NCBI RefSeq assembly: GCF_018449725.1
Contig: NZ_JAAVVC010000002.1
Span: forward strand, 1-64,000
DNA length: 64,000 bases
Direction: 5' to 3'
Source: Pseudomonas sp. dw_612
Lineage (GTDB): Bacteria; Pseudomonadota; Gammaproteobacteria; Pseudomonadales; Pseudomonadaceae
Shown piece by piece: positions 8,639 to 17,684 of the stretch. Position numbers and translations under genes: made by a program. A model generated the notes under the pieces. It was not told the origin of the DNA and ran no database searches. It saw nothing but the letters and a program-made list of their open reading frames with translations. Every line of letters begins with the position of its first letter. The stretch's first letter is position 1.

Positions 8639-10678
8639 TTAAAGGCTGTTGATCAGCGTGCTGAAAGTTTCCTGCGCAGCCTTGATGATCTGCGAAGAGG
8701 CGGTGTAGTACTGCTGGTATTTGACCAGGTTGCCGGTTTCCTCATCCAGGTCGACCCCGGACAGCGAATCCCGGGCGCCTTTGGCCTGGGTCAGGATCGC
8801 CGTGGTGGCGTCACTGTCGGACTTGCCCTGGGCAGCCTTGGAACCGACGTTGGTCACCAGGGTGTTGTAGGCGTCGGTCAGGCTGATGCCCTTGCTCGCC
8901 GAACCGGTGTCCACGGTCTGTTTGGTTTGCAGGCCGACCAATGCTTGAGCGTTGCGGTTGTCCGAAGACGCCGCGCCGGTCAGGGACATGGAGAAGCTTT
9001 CACCGTTGGCGGGCGAGCCGCCCACGGTGGTCTGCACGGTGAAGGTTTTCTGCACCGGCGGCGCACCGCTTGTGATCGGAGTCCCCGTGGCGTCGACCAT
9101 CGGGACGTTCAGGTTCAGGGTGTTGTTCTGCCCCGGAACGATGCTGCCACTGCCCAGCGGATTGCCTTGGGCGTCGCTCAGCGTGTAGGTCTGGCTGCCA
9201 CCGCTCGGCGCACCGAACGTGATCTTGACCGGCGTCGAATACTTGAGCCCGGTCTGCATGTCGGACTGGTTCGTCGCGTTGTAGATATCGATGGTGCTGG
9301 TCAGCGTCGGCTGAGTGTAGGTGCCGGTCGCCTTGGAGCTGGCCACGCCGGTCAACGGTGCTGCCGCCGCGATTTTTTTCGGGTCGGTCAGTACGGTCTG
9401 GATGCTCGCTGCGGCGCCACGGGTCGGGGTCACCTTGAAGCTGTCGCCGGCGCTCAGGGCACCACCGTTCAGGGACAGGCTGAAGCCGTCGATCACCGGT
9501 GGCGGCGTGGTCGTGGTGCTGAAGGTGCCCATGTCGGTGCCATCGGAACGCTTGACGCTGTAGTCGGTGGCGCTGGTGAAGGTCACCTGATAGTCGCTGG
9601 TGGTCAGCTTGCCGGTGTCCTTGATGGTGACATCGAGGTTGCCGGAGCCGGCGCTGTTGCTCGCATTACCAATGCTGCGCTGACTGATCAGGGCAGCGCT
9701 GTTGATGTTGTTGAAAATCGCCGCGCCAAATTCACCGTTCTTGTCGATGCCTTGGGCTTGCTGGCTGTTGATCTGGTCGGCCACCACCAGGGCCACGCGC
9801 CCCAGCTCGTTGAGCGATGGGTCGAGCACTTCCTTGCGGTAAGTCAGCAGACCACCGATTTCGCCGCCGCTGACCACCGACGTGATGTCGATGGTGCTGG
9901 AGCCACGGTTCATTTGCAGGCCCATGCGCGACGGATCGTCCTTGCTCGGCACGGTTTCCAGGGTATTGGTGGTGTTGCCCATCACCAATGGCTGGCCGCT
10001 GCCGACGTAAATGTCGTAGCTGGTGCCGCGCTCGACGACCTGCGCGCCGACCATCTCGGACAGTTGACGCACCGCTTCGTTACGGGTGTCGAGCAGGTCG
10101 TTCGGCTGGCCGCCGCTGGTGGAGATTTCGCCGATCTTCTGGTTCAGGTTGGCGATTGAGGTCGCCAACTTGTTCACCTGGGCCGCCATGTCCGCCAGGC
10201 TGCCGTTGACCGTGGTGTTCTGGTCGTTGAGCTGCTTGGCGAGGGCGTTGAAGCGCGAGCTCAACGCCTGGGCGCCGGTCAGTACGCCTTGGCGCGACGT
10301 GTCGTCAGTCGCCGAGGTCGAGACCCCTTGCATCGAGGTGAAGAATTTCTGCAACACGCCGGTCAGGCCGGTGTTGGTGTCGGACAGCGAGGCGTCCAGC
10401 GGCGTGGCCTGATTCAGGTACGCGGCGGATTCACTGTTGAGCGAGGTGGCGGTGCGCAATTGCGAATCGAGGTAAGAGTTGTACACCCGACGAACGTCGG
10501 CCAGGGTTGTGCCCGTGCCGATAAACACATTGCCGACCTGTTGCGAGGCCTTGGTGCTCTGCACGGTTTGCTGACGCGAATAACCGGCGGTGTCGACGTT
10601 GGCAATGTTGTTGCCTGTCACAGCCAGGGAGGATTGGCTAGCCGCCAGACCCGACATCCCGATATTGAGCAAACTCAT
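8639..10678 (-). CDS. flgK: Flagellar hook-associated protein 1
   Basis: FlgK is the first junction protein on the hook tip. The 679-residue protein has the conserved N-terminal rod/hook motif (NIGMSGLAASQSSLAVTGNN, NVDTAGYSRQQ) and a C-terminal helix DEETGNLVKYQQYYTASSQI shared by the axial proteins. The middle region (roughly 340-580) is a Thr/Ser-rich insertion expected to face outwards. It lies between flgJ and flgL with short gaps and is exported by the flagellar type III system, so it has no signal peptide. Confidence 0.95.
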   Translation of the reverse strand: MSLLNIGMSGLAASQSSLAVTGNNIANVDTAGYSRQQTVQSTKASQQVGNVFIGTGTTLADVRRVYNSYLDSQLRTATSLNSESAAYLNQATPLDASLSDTNTGLTGVLQKFFTSMQGVSTSATDDTSRQGVLTGAQALSSRFNALAKQLNDQNTTVNGSLADMAAQVNKLATSIANLNQKIGEISTSGGQPNDLLDTRNEAVRQLSEMVGAQVVERGTSYDIYVGSGQPLVMGNTTNTLETVPSKDDPSRMGLQMNRGSSTIDITSVVSGGEIGGLLTYRKEVLDPSLNELGRVALVVADQINSQQAQGIDKNGEFGAAIFNNINSAALISQRSIGNASNSAGSGNLDVTIKDTGKLTTSDYQVTFTSATDYSVKRSDGTDMGTFSTTTTPPPVIDGFSLSLNGGALSAGDSFKVTPTRGAAASIQTVLTDPKKIAAAAPLTGVASSKATGTYTQPTLTSTIDIYNATNQSDMQTGLKYSTPVKITFGAPSGGSQTYTLSDAQGNPLGSGSIVPGQNNTLNLNVPMVDATGTPITSGAPPVQKTFTVQTTVGGSPANGESFSMSLTGAASSDNRNAQALVGLQTKQTVDTGSASKGISLTDAYNTLVTNVGSKAAQGKSDSDATTAILTQAKGARDSLSGVDLDEETGNLVKYQQYYTASSQIIKAAQETFSTLINSL

Positions 10679-10701
10679 GGTTCAGACCTTATGCCTTGTG
10701 C

Positions 10702-12009
10702 CTATAAAGGCGTGGTGGAAGCGCCCGCCGCAGCGTAGTTTTGGTAACTCGTCATCTGCTTGGCAATCTGCGAAATCTTGTTTGCGTAGTTCGGGTCGGT
10801 TGCGTAACCGGCCTTTTGCAACTCGCGTACAAACTGTTCTGGGTTATCGGCCGACTTCACCACATCTTGATAGCGATTATTGCTTTGCAGCAAAGTTACA
10901 AGGTCATGGAAGCTGTCCTTGTAAGAGGCGTAGGAACGGAACTCGGCCGTCTCCTTGACCATCGCGCCATCCCTGAATTCGCTGGTGATCGCCCGCGCCG
11001 AATCGCCCTTCCAACTGCTGCCGGTCTTGATACCGAACAGGTTGTGACTGCTGCTGCCATCCTGGGCACGCATGACCGATTTGCCCCAACCGGTTTCCAG
11101 GGCCGCCTGGGCCACCAGGTAACGCGGATCGACGCCAATGCGGTCGGCAGCTTCCTTGGCCATCGGCAACATGGTGTTGACGAATTCGTCGGCGGAACTG
11201 AAGGCTTTCTTCGCCGGAGCGAGAGGAATCTGTGCCATCGCACGCCCGTAAATCTGCATCTGGCCGCTCGACGCGGATGCCGTTGCCGACGGCAGCCAGT
11301 CGCCGTTGTACAGCGGGCCGGCGCCAGTAGTCGTGGAGGTGGCGCGTTCAGGCAACAGATTTTTGAGAGTTGTCGCCGCCGTGGTGCTGGTCGCGGTGGA
11401 CGGCACCAGACCGGCGAGCAAGCGGTCCGCCAGTTTCGGCGGCAAGGCCAAACGCCGCTGATTGAGCAGTGCCACGTCATTGCTGTGAGCGGCGGTCGCG
11501 GTCGGCGACTTGACCCCGCGCGAAGCCCACAACGGACGCTCGCCGTTGAGGCGCGACAACGGACCGTTGGTGGCGATCGTACCCGCAGCCACCGGCGTCG
11601 TAATCGCTTCAGCCTTGGCTTTCGCCGCCTCTTGCTTGGCTGCCGAATTCGCCGCTGCCTCACCCGGGGCCAGCGGTTTGTTCTTCGACATCTGGCGCAG
11701 CAACACGTCCGCCAAGCCGATACCGCCGCCTTCGCGGGACATGGAAACGGCCAACTGCTGGTCGGACATTTCCTGGTATTGCTTGGCGGCCGGCGTGTTG
11801 AGCGGATTGTCCTTGCCCAGCTCGTCAGTGGCCGAACGCATGGACTTGAGCATTTCACCGAGGAACAGCGATTCGAATTCCTGCGCAACTTTGCGCATGT
11901 TCGCGTCGCTGTTCTTGTCGCCGACTTTCAATTGATTCAGGCGATTAAGGTCGGAGTAAGACCCCGAATCACCCGTGCCGACCAAAGCGCCCTTGCGCAT
12001 ATCCACCAT
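10702..12009 (-). CDS. flgJ: Flagellar rod assembly protein and peptidoglycan hydrolase
   Basis: FlgJ caps the growing rod and opens the peptidoglycan for it. In this 435-residue protein the first 120 residues form the rod-binding domain (KVAQEFESLFLGEMLKSMR, GGIGLADVLLRQM). A long Ala/Pro/Thr-rich linker follows, then a C-terminal glucosaminidase domain (ADRIGVDPRYLVAQAALETG, with the catalytic glutamate in ALETGWGKS, and SHNLFGIKTG). The ATG at 12009 has GAGGA eight bases upstream. The linker is long compared with enteric FlgJ. It lies 11 bases after flgI. Confidence 0.95.
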   Translation of the reverse strand: MVDMRKGALVGTGDSGSYSDLNRLNQLKVGDKNSDANMRKVAQEFESLFLGEMLKSMRSATDELGKDNPLNTPAAKQYQEMSDQQLAVSMSREGGGIGLADVLLRQMSKNKPLAPGEAAANSAAKQEAAKAKAEAITTPVAAGTIATNGPLSRLNGERPLWASRGVKSPTATAAHSNDVALLNQRRLALPPKLADRLLAGLVPSTATSTTAATTLKNLLPERATSTTTGAGPLYNGDWLPSATASASSGQMQIYGRAMAQIPLAPAKKAFSSADEFVNTMLPMAKEAADRIGVDPRYLVAQAALETGWGKSVMRAQDGSSSHNLFGIKTGSSWKGDSARAITSEFRDGAMVKETAEFRSYASYKDSFHDLVTLLQSNNRYQDVVKSADNPEQFVRELQKAGYATDPNYANKISQIAKQMTSYQNYAAAGASTTPL

Positions 12010-12020
12010 GGTCGTCGTCC

Positions 12021-13136
12021 TCAGATCACGATCAAGTCGGCTTGCAACGCGCCGGCCTGTTTCAGTGCTTCAAGGATGGCCATCAAGTCACCCGGCGCCG
12101 CGCCGACCTGGTTCACCGCACGCACGATTTCGTCGAGGGTGGTGCCCGGGCCGAACTTGAACATTGGCTTGGCTTCTTGCTGGGCGTTGACCCGCGAGCG
12201 CGGCACGACCGCTGTCTGCCCGTTGGACAGAGGGCCAGGCTGGCTGACGATCGGGTCTTCGGTGATGGTCACGGTCAGGCTGCCGTGGGTCACGGCGGCC
12301 GGGGACACTTTCACGTTCTGGCCGATCACGATGGTGCCGGTCCGCGAGTTGATGATGACCTTCGCCACCGCCTGGCCTGGATCGACTTCGAGGTTTTCGA
12401 GGATCGACAGGTAATCGACTCGCTGACTCGGATCGAGGGGCGCCGTGACGCGGATCGAACCGCCGTCGATGGCCTGGGCCACGCCAGGGCCGAGCAGGTC
12501 GTTGATCTTGTCGACCACGCGCTTGGCGGTGGTGAAGTCCGAACGGTTGAGGTTCAGGGTCAGGCTGTTGCCCTGGTTGAAACCGCTCGGCACCGAACGC
12601 TCGACCGACGCACCGCCGGGGATACGACCGGCCGACGGAACGTTGACGGTGATCTTAGAACCGTCGCGACCCTCAGCATCGAAACCGCCGACCACCAGGT
12701 TGCCCTGGGCGATGGCGTAGACGTTGCCGTCGATACCTTTGAGCGGTGTCAGCAGCAAGGTGCCGCCGCGCAGGCTCTTGGAGTTACCGATGGACGACAC
12801 GGTGATATCGACCTGCTGACCCGGTTTGGCAAACGCCGGCAAATCAGCACTGATCGACACTGCCGCGACGTTTTTCAACTGCACGTTGCCCGAACCCGGC
12901 GGCACCTTGATGCCGAACTGCGAGAGCATGTTGTTGAAGGTCTGCAGGGTGAACGGGGTCTGGGTCGTCTGGTCGCCGGTGCCGTTAAGCCCGACCACCA
13001 GGCCGTAACCGATCAATTGGTTGGTCCGCACGCCGGAAATACTGGCGATGTCCTTCAGTCGCTCGGCTTGAGCGGTAAAGGCTGCGGACATCAACAAGGC
13101 AGCGACCATGAGACTCTTGAAGTTCAACGTAGCCAC
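12021..13136 (-). CDS. flgI: Flagellar P-ring protein
   Basis: FlgI polymerises in the periplasm as the P ring around the rod. The 371-residue product has a Sec signal peptide ([18 protein letters not shown]) followed by the family signature [20 protein letters not shown] and [13 protein letters not shown]. It starts with GTG directly after the flgH TAG stop (TAGGTG), with no spacing, so translation is probably coupled. The ATG nine codons further in would leave a signal peptide without its basic N-terminus, so the GTG is preferred. Confidence 0.95.
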   Translation of the reverse strand: MATLNFKSLMVAALLMSAAFTAQAERLKDIASISGVRTNQLIGYGLVVGLNGTGDQTTQTPFTLQTFNNMLSQFGIKVPPGSGNVQLKNVAAVSISADLPAFAKPGQQVDITVSSIGNSKSLRGGTLLLTPLKGIDGNVYAIAQGNLVVGGFDAEGRDGSKITVNVPSAGRIPGGASVERSVPSGFNQGNSLTLNLNRSDFTTAKRVVDKINDLLGPGVAQAIDGGSIRVTAPLDPSQRVDYLSILENLEVDPGQAVAKVIINSRTGTIVIGQNVKVSPAAVTHGSLTVTITEDPIVSQPGPLSNGQTAVVPRSRVNAQQEAKPMFKFGPGTTLDEIVRAVNQVGAAPGDLMAILEALKQAGALQADLIVI

Positions 13137-13832
13137 CTAGAAAGGGAACAGCGGGCTGAGGAAGAAACGGTCGAACCAGCCTGGCTGACTCGCATCGGCA
13201 AACGCACCGGTGCCCGAATAGGTGATACGTGCATCGGCGACACGGGTCGACGACACGGTGTTATCGGTCGCGATGTCATCGGCGCGAACCAGGCCGGCAA
13301 TCCGCACCAGTTCATCGCCGGAGTTGAGGGTCATCCACTTCTCGCCGCGCACGGCAATGATGCCATTGGGCAAGACGTCGGCGACGGTCACGGTGATCGA
13401 ACCGGTCAGGCTGTTGCTCTGGCCGGACTTGCTGGCGCCGTTAGTAGCGCGGTCGCCGCTGTAGCCCGCGTCGAGGCTCAGGCTGCCACTGCCGACCGGA
13501 TCACTGGTACTCAGGCCGCCACCGAACAACGACGTCAGGCCGATGCTGGTCTTGCTGGTCTTGTCGATCTGCGAGTTGGCGCCCTTACTGGCCTGGGTCT
13601 TCTCGTTCAGGGTGATGGTGATGATGTCACCGACCCGGAATGCCTTGCGGTCGCTGTACAGATTCTGTTCGAAACCGGCCTGGTAGATCGAGCCATTGTT
13701 GGCGGCAGCCGGCAACGGCGTGCGCGGCAACACCGGGGCGTAATAAGGGTCATTGGGCTTGGGCGTCGGCGCGACGCAGCCCGCGAGTGCGACTACCCCA
13801 CTCAGTGCCAGAACAGATACAAAGCGATTCAT
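13137..13832 (-). CDS. flgH: Flagellar L-ring lipoprotein
   Basis: FlgH forms the L ring in the outer membrane. The 231-residue product has a lipoprotein signal peptide with lipobox LAGC ([19 protein letters not shown]), so the mature N-terminus is an acylated cysteine at residue 19. Family motifs [19 protein letters not shown] and [20 protein letters not shown] are clear. It lies between flgG and flgI in the standard order. Confidence 0.95.
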   Translation of the reverse strand: MNRFVSVLALSGVVALAGCVAPTPKPNDPYYAPVLPRTPLPAAANNGSIYQAGFEQNLYSDRKAFRVGDIITITLNEKTQASKGANSQIDKTSKTSIGLTSLFGGGLSTSDPVGSGSLSLDAGYSGDRATNGASKSGQSNSLTGSITVTVADVLPNGIIAVRGEKWMTLNSGDELVRIAGLVRADDIATDNTVSSTRVADARITYSGTGAFADASQPGWFDRFFLSPLFPF

Positions 13833-13884
13833 GACCCTACCTCACGGTGTTGCTGGCGACCTCATGGCCGCCCCATAGACTTGA

Positions 13885-14670
13885 TTACAGATTCTGCGTT
13901 ACGAACGAGAGCATCTGGTCGGCGGTGGAGATCACCTTGGAGTTCATCTCGTAGGCGCGTTGGGTGGTGATCATGTTGACCATCTCCTCAACGGTGCTCA
14001 CGTTGGAGCCTTCCAGGGTGTTCTGCAGCGTGGTACCGAAACCGTTCAGGCCCGGGGTGCCGACTTGCGGCGCGCCACTGGCGGCGGTTTCCAGGAACAG
14101 GTTGTTACCCACCGCTTGCAGGCCGGCCGGGTTGATGAAGTCGGCGGTTTGCAGGTTGCCGATCACCTGGGAGGCCGGGTTGCCGGGAACAGTGATGGAC
14201 ACCGTGCCGTCGGTACCGACCGTGAAGGTCTGGGCGTTGTTCGGGATGACAATCGCTGGCTCCAGGGCGAAACCGCTGGCGTTCACGATCTGGCCGTTGG
14301 AATCGAGGTGGAAGGTGCCGTCACGGGTGTAGGACGTGGTGCCGTCCGGCTGCAGAATCTGGAAGAAACCGCGACCATCAACCGCCAGGTCCAGCGGCTG
14401 CTCGGTGGTTTGCAGGCTGCCGGCGGAGAAGTTTTTCTGGGTGCCGACGATGCGCACACCGGTACCCAATTGCAGACCGGACGGCAGTTCGCTGTCCTGG
14501 GTCGACTGGGCGCCAGGCTGGCGTTTGATCTGGTAGAGCAAGTCCTGGAACTCGGCGCGGTCACGTTTGAAACCCGTGGTCGACACGTTCGCCAGGTTGT
14601 TGGAAATGGTGGTCAGGTTAGTGTCCTGGGCGGACAGACCTGTTTTGGCAACCCATAGAGCCGGAAGCAT
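13885..14670 (-). CDS. flgG: Flagellar distal rod protein
   Basis: FlgG builds the distal rod that passes through the P and L rings. The 261-residue product starts MLPALWVAKTGLSAQDTNLT and has the rod signature NNLANVSTTGFKRDRAEFQD. The C-terminal helix EEMVNMITTQRAYEMNSKVI is typical of axial proteins. Length matches the family. Between it and flgH lie 52 bases without an obvious terminator. Confidence 0.96.
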   Translation of the reverse strand: MLPALWVAKTGLSAQDTNLTTISNNLANVSTTGFKRDRAEFQDLLYQIKRQPGAQSTQDSELPSGLQLGTGVRIVGTQKNFSAGSLQTTEQPLDLAVDGRGFFQILQPDGTTSYTRDGTFHLDSNGQIVNASGFALEPAIVIPNNAQTFTVGTDGTVSITVPGNPASQVIGNLQTADFINPAGLQAVGNNLFLETAASGAPQVGTPGLNGFGTTLQNTLEGSNVSTVEEMVNMITTQRAYEMNSKVISTADQMLSFVTQNL

Positions 14671-14716
14671 TTCGATTCTCCTCGTGCGCCTGTTTTACGG
14701 CGCGACGTTCTGATAA

Positions 14717-15457
14717 TTAGCTGATCTGCAAGACCCGAGCCATGGCCTGGTCATCGTCTTTGGCGGTGTTCATCATCTTGATGTGCAGCTCGAACTGCTT
14801 CGACAAGGCCAACACCGAGGTCATTTCTTCCACGGCATTGACGTTGCTCGATTCCAGGAACCCGGACACCAGTTTGACGCCCGCATCGGCTTGCGCCGGT
14901 TTGCCGTCCTTGGTGTGGATCGAACCATCCAGGCCTTTGGTCATGTTCTTCAGGTCAGGGTTGACCAGTTTGATGCGGTCGATTTCGGCCATCACGCGCG
15001 GGCCTTCGCCCATCGAACGAATGCTGATGGTGCCGTCCTCGCCCACTTCGATTTTCTGCTCGGGCGGCACGGCAATCGGCCCGCCATTGCCCATCACCGG
15101 CATACCGTTGCCGGCGCGCAACACGCCGAGGGCGTCAATGTTCAGGCTGCCGGTGCGCACGTAGCTTTCGCTGCCATCGGGGCTCTGCACCGCGATCCAG
15201 CCGTCGCCGGTCACCGCCACGTCGAGGTCGCGACCGGTTTCCACCATCGAACCCGGGGAGAAATCAGTGGCCGGACGCTCGGTCATGGCAAAGGCACGCG
15301 CCGGAAAGCTGTCACCAAACACCGGCATCGAGCGGGCCTGTTCCAGGTCCTTTTGAAAACCGTTGGTGGAGATGTTCGCCAGGTTGTTCGCATGAGCCTT
15401 CTGCGCCAGTGCATTCTGGCTGGCGCCGGTCATTGCCACATAAAGGTACTTGTCCAC
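14717..15457 (-). CDS. flgF: Flagellar proximal rod protein
   Basis: FlgF is a proximal rod subunit. The 246-residue product begins at GTG 15455-15457 (read as MDKYLYVAMTGASQNALAQK) with an AGAGGA ribosome site eight bases before it; an ATG 12 codons upstream adds residues absent from the family. The rod motif NNLANISTNGFQKDLEQARS and the C-terminal EEMTSVLALSKQFELHIKMM are present. It is the first gene of flgFGHIJKL and lies about 55 bases from a sigma-54-type promoter. Confidence 0.94.
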   Translation of the reverse strand: MDKYLYVAMTGASQNALAQKAHANNLANISTNGFQKDLEQARSMPVFGDSFPARAFAMTERPATDFSPGSMVETGRDLDVAVTGDGWIAVQSPDGSESYVRTGSLNIDALGVLRAGNGMPVMGNGGPIAVPPEQKIEVGEDGTISIRSMGEGPRVMAEIDRIKLVNPDLKNMTKGLDGSIHTKDGKPAQADAGVKLVSGFLESSNVNAVEEMTSVLALSKQFELHIKMMNTAKDDDQAMARVLQIS

Positions 15458-15512
15458 ACTCAATCCTCTGCATGCCGGACGTTTGCCGCCCACTGCTGTA
15501 CTGATGAGCCTT

Positions 15513-15530
15513 AAGCAATTTGCAGACCAA
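15513..15530 (-). promoter_or_regulatory. Candidate sigma-54 promoter of the flgF operon
   Basis: On the minus strand the sequence is TTGGTCTGCAAATTGCTT. GG and GC are separated by exactly ten bases, with TTGG at -24 and TTGCT at -12. The flgF GTG is 56 bases further on. In P. aeruginosa this operon is RpoN-dependent, which fits. Confidence 0.6.
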
Positions 15531-15644
15531 CTTTTTTCTGACGGCCCGGGACCCGGTAAACAAAGGACTTGAGGGGTTTAGAGGGGATGAGGGGATTGTG
15601 TCGAAGTCGAAAAACCGGCGGTGTTATGCCGCTTCGCGGCAATA

Positions 15645-15715
15645 GATCAAAAGATCGCAGCCTCGTTTCACTTTGTAGGAGCTGTCGAGTGCAACGAGGC
15701 TGCGATCTTTTGATC
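15645..15715. repeat. Palindromic repeat, family B (GATCAAAAGATCGCAGCC type)
   Basis: GATCAAAAGATCGCAGCCTCG at the left is repeated inverted at the right, with GTAGGAGCTGTCGAGTGCAA inside. The element ends one base before the phhR stop codon and could serve as its 3' hairpin. Related copies lie at 31325, 39225 and 51977. Confidence 0.8.
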
Positions 15716-17278
15716 TTAAACGCCGCTGTCTTTACCCACTTCATACTCCCGCAACTTATTGGCAATGGTCGTATGCGAAACCCCCAACCGCTTACCCAAC
15801 TGCCGACTGCTCGGATGCTCGGAATACAAGCGCTCCAGCACCGCTTTCTCGAAGCGCCCGACAATCGCATCCAGCCCGCCTTCCAGCGAGAAATCGCCAA
15901 GCGGCTGACGCACGCCGTAATCCGGCAAGCGGATGTGCTCTGCTTTGACCGTCCCGCCCTCGCACAGGGAAACCGCCTGGAACAGCACGTTTTCCAACTG
16001 CCGGACATTGCCCGGCCAATGGTAATGACTGAGCCGCTCCATGGCCGCCGGCGCCAGTTTCGGCAACGGGCAACCGATCTGCCGACTGGCCTGGTCGAGG
16101 AAGTGCTCCACCAGTGGCGTCAAACCGTCGAGGCATTCGCGCAGCGGCGGGATGTGCAGCGACAGCACGTTCAAGCGGTGATACAAATCCTGGCGAAACT
16201 CGCCGCGCGCGCACAACTCGGACAAATCCACCTGGGTCGCGCAGATCACCCGCACATCCAGGTAAACCTCTTCATCACTGCCGACACGGCGGAAGCAGCC
16301 GTCCTGCAAGAAGCGCAGCAATTTCACCTGCAAGCGCGGGCTCATTTCCCCGACACCATCGAGAAACAGCGTACCGCCGGCGGTCAATTCCAGCAGTCCG
16401 AGCTTGCCTTCGGCCCGCGCCCCTTCGAAGGCGCCGGGGCCATAACCGAACAACTCCGTCTCAGCCATGGATTCCGGCAGACCGGCGCAGTTGAGCGCCA
16501 TCAACGGCGACTGCCCGCGTGGACTGGCCAGGTGACAGGCCCGCGCCAGCAGCTCTTTGCCGGTGCCGGTTTCGCCTTCTATCAATAGCGGCGCATCCAG
16601 CGGCGCCATGCGCCGGGCCTCGCGCACCACCGCGGCCATGACCTTCGAACTCTGGAAGATGCTGTCGAAACCGCGCAGTTCTTGTTTGCGCACGTTATAG
16701 ATGCGCTCACCAACGCGGTCCGCGCGGTGCAACGTCAACACCGCGCCGGCCATGGCCTCGCTCTCGTCGTGCTCCGATTGCAGCGGGGCGATGTCGGCGA
16801 GAAACACGTCGCCCTTGACCTTCACCCGCAAGCCGTTGATCCGCGACTTGTTGGCGCGCACCAGTTCCGGCAAATCGAAGTCTTCGGCGTAGCGGGATAA
16901 AGGAATGCCCGGCACCTCGTCCACCCGCACCCCGAGCAATTGCGCCGCCGCGCGGTTGGCCGCGACGATGGAGCCGCCCATGTCGATTGACAACACCGGG
17001 AATTCCAAAGCACCGAGCAGTGCGTTGAGTTCCATGTGCCGACGCTCGCTGGGCATAAGCCCTACACGCTTGACGCCGAATACCCCGCCAATCGCCTCGA
17101 ATTTCGGACGCAGCGCCTGGAACTGGATGTTGATCAGGTTCGGGCAGTGCAGGTAGATCGCGTTGCCATGCTCACCGCCGACCTCGCCGCGAGCGACGTT
17201 GATCCCGTATTCCACCAACAGGTTGAGAATGTCACGCAGGATGCCGATGCGGTTTTGGCAGTGGACTTTGATACGCAT
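15716..17278 (-). CDS. phhR: TyrR/PhhR-type aromatic amino acid regulator
   Basis: The 520-residue protein controls aromatic amino acid genes. It has an N-terminal ACT domain (MRIKVHCQNRIGILRDILNL), a PAS-like domain (about 80-190: FPVLSIDMGGSIVAANRAAA), an AAA+ domain with Walker A GETGTGKE (235-242) and Walker B GGTLFLDG, and a TyrR-type C-terminal helix-turn-helix (RQLGKRLGVSHTTIANKLRE). The sigma-54 contact loop reads GAFEGA (282-287) instead of GAFTGA, so its ability to activate sigma-54 polymerase is uncertain. It is divergent from phhABC, with a matching operator at 17545-17562. Confidence 0.93.
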   Translation of the reverse strand: MRIKVHCQNRIGILRDILNLLVEYGINVARGEVGGEHGNAIYLHCPNLINIQFQALRPKFEAIGGVFGVKRVGLMPSERRHMELNALLGALEFPVLSIDMGGSIVAANRAAAQLLGVRVDEVPGIPLSRYAEDFDLPELVRANKSRINGLRVKVKGDVFLADIAPLQSEHDESEAMAGAVLTLHRADRVGERIYNVRKQELRGFDSIFQSSKVMAAVVREARRMAPLDAPLLIEGETGTGKELLARACHLASPRGQSPLMALNCAGLPESMAETELFGYGPGAFEGARAEGKLGLLELTAGGTLFLDGVGEMSPRLQVKLLRFLQDGCFRRVGSDEEVYLDVRVICATQVDLSELCARGEFRQDLYHRLNVLSLHIPPLRECLDGLTPLVEHFLDQASRQIGCPLPKLAPAAMERLSHYHWPGNVRQLENVLFQAVSLCEGGTVKAEHIRLPDYGVRQPLGDFSLEGGLDAIVGRFEKAVLERLYSEHPSSRQLGKRLGVSHTTIANKLREYEVGKDSGV

Positions 17279-17330
17279 ATAAAAGGCCTGAAAAAGCGGT
17301 GAGTGAATTGGATGCCAAACACATGACCCT

Positions 17331-17417
17331 GTGGGAGCGGGCTTGCTAGCGAAGGCGGTCTGTCTGATACATCAATGCTGGATGTGCCGACGCTTTCGCG
17401 AGCAAGCCCGCTCCCAC
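17331..17417. repeat. REPIN, family A, in the phhR-phhA gap
   Basis: GTGGGAGCGGGCTTGCTAGCGAA and its inverted partner CGCGAGCAAGCCCGCTCCCAC bracket about 40 bases. This is the commonest repeat of the window. The rest of the 406-base phhR-phhA gap holds the PhhR box and presumably both promoters. Confidence 0.85.
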
Positions 17418-17544
17418 AAGGGGTATTGCGGTGTCCTCGGGCTTATTTTTCTGCAAGGACGCTCAGATAGTCGTCAAGATTATGTGACACCCACAGCGCT
17501 TTTCAAACCCGAAAAACTCAATACCTGCGCCTCAGCCGCCAAAC

Positions 17545-17562
17545 CGTAACGAAAAGTTTACG
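17545..17562 (+). promoter_or_regulatory. PhhR/TyrR box upstream of phhA
   Basis: CGTAAC-GAAAAG-TTTACG matches the TyrR-family operator TGTAAA-N6-TTTACA in spacing and in nine of twelve half-site bases. It lies 123 bases before the phhA start, a usual activator position, and is nearly identical to a site at 28007-28024. Confidence 0.7.
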
Positions 17563-17684
17563 AAATCAACCGAATTTTCCTACGTGCGACCCAAACCTCC
17601 TGCTGCATCACCGCACTCCTTGGGGTATCTCTAAGTCCATAGCTGTACATAACAAGAACGACTTCCCCCTAGCAGGAGAGCAGC

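Noticed and set aside
8612..10159. A 515-residue open frame on the plus strand
   Set aside because: Antisense to flgK, with no domain and no ribosome site.
12042..13970. A 642-residue open frame on the plus strand across flgI and flgH
   Set aside because: Antisense to two well-supported genes and crossing their boundary; composition is that of a reverse-strand shadow.
17420..17684. Sigma-54 promoter of phhA
   Set aside because: I looked for GG-N10-GC with TTGC at -12 and found no convincing match; only the PhhR box is reported.
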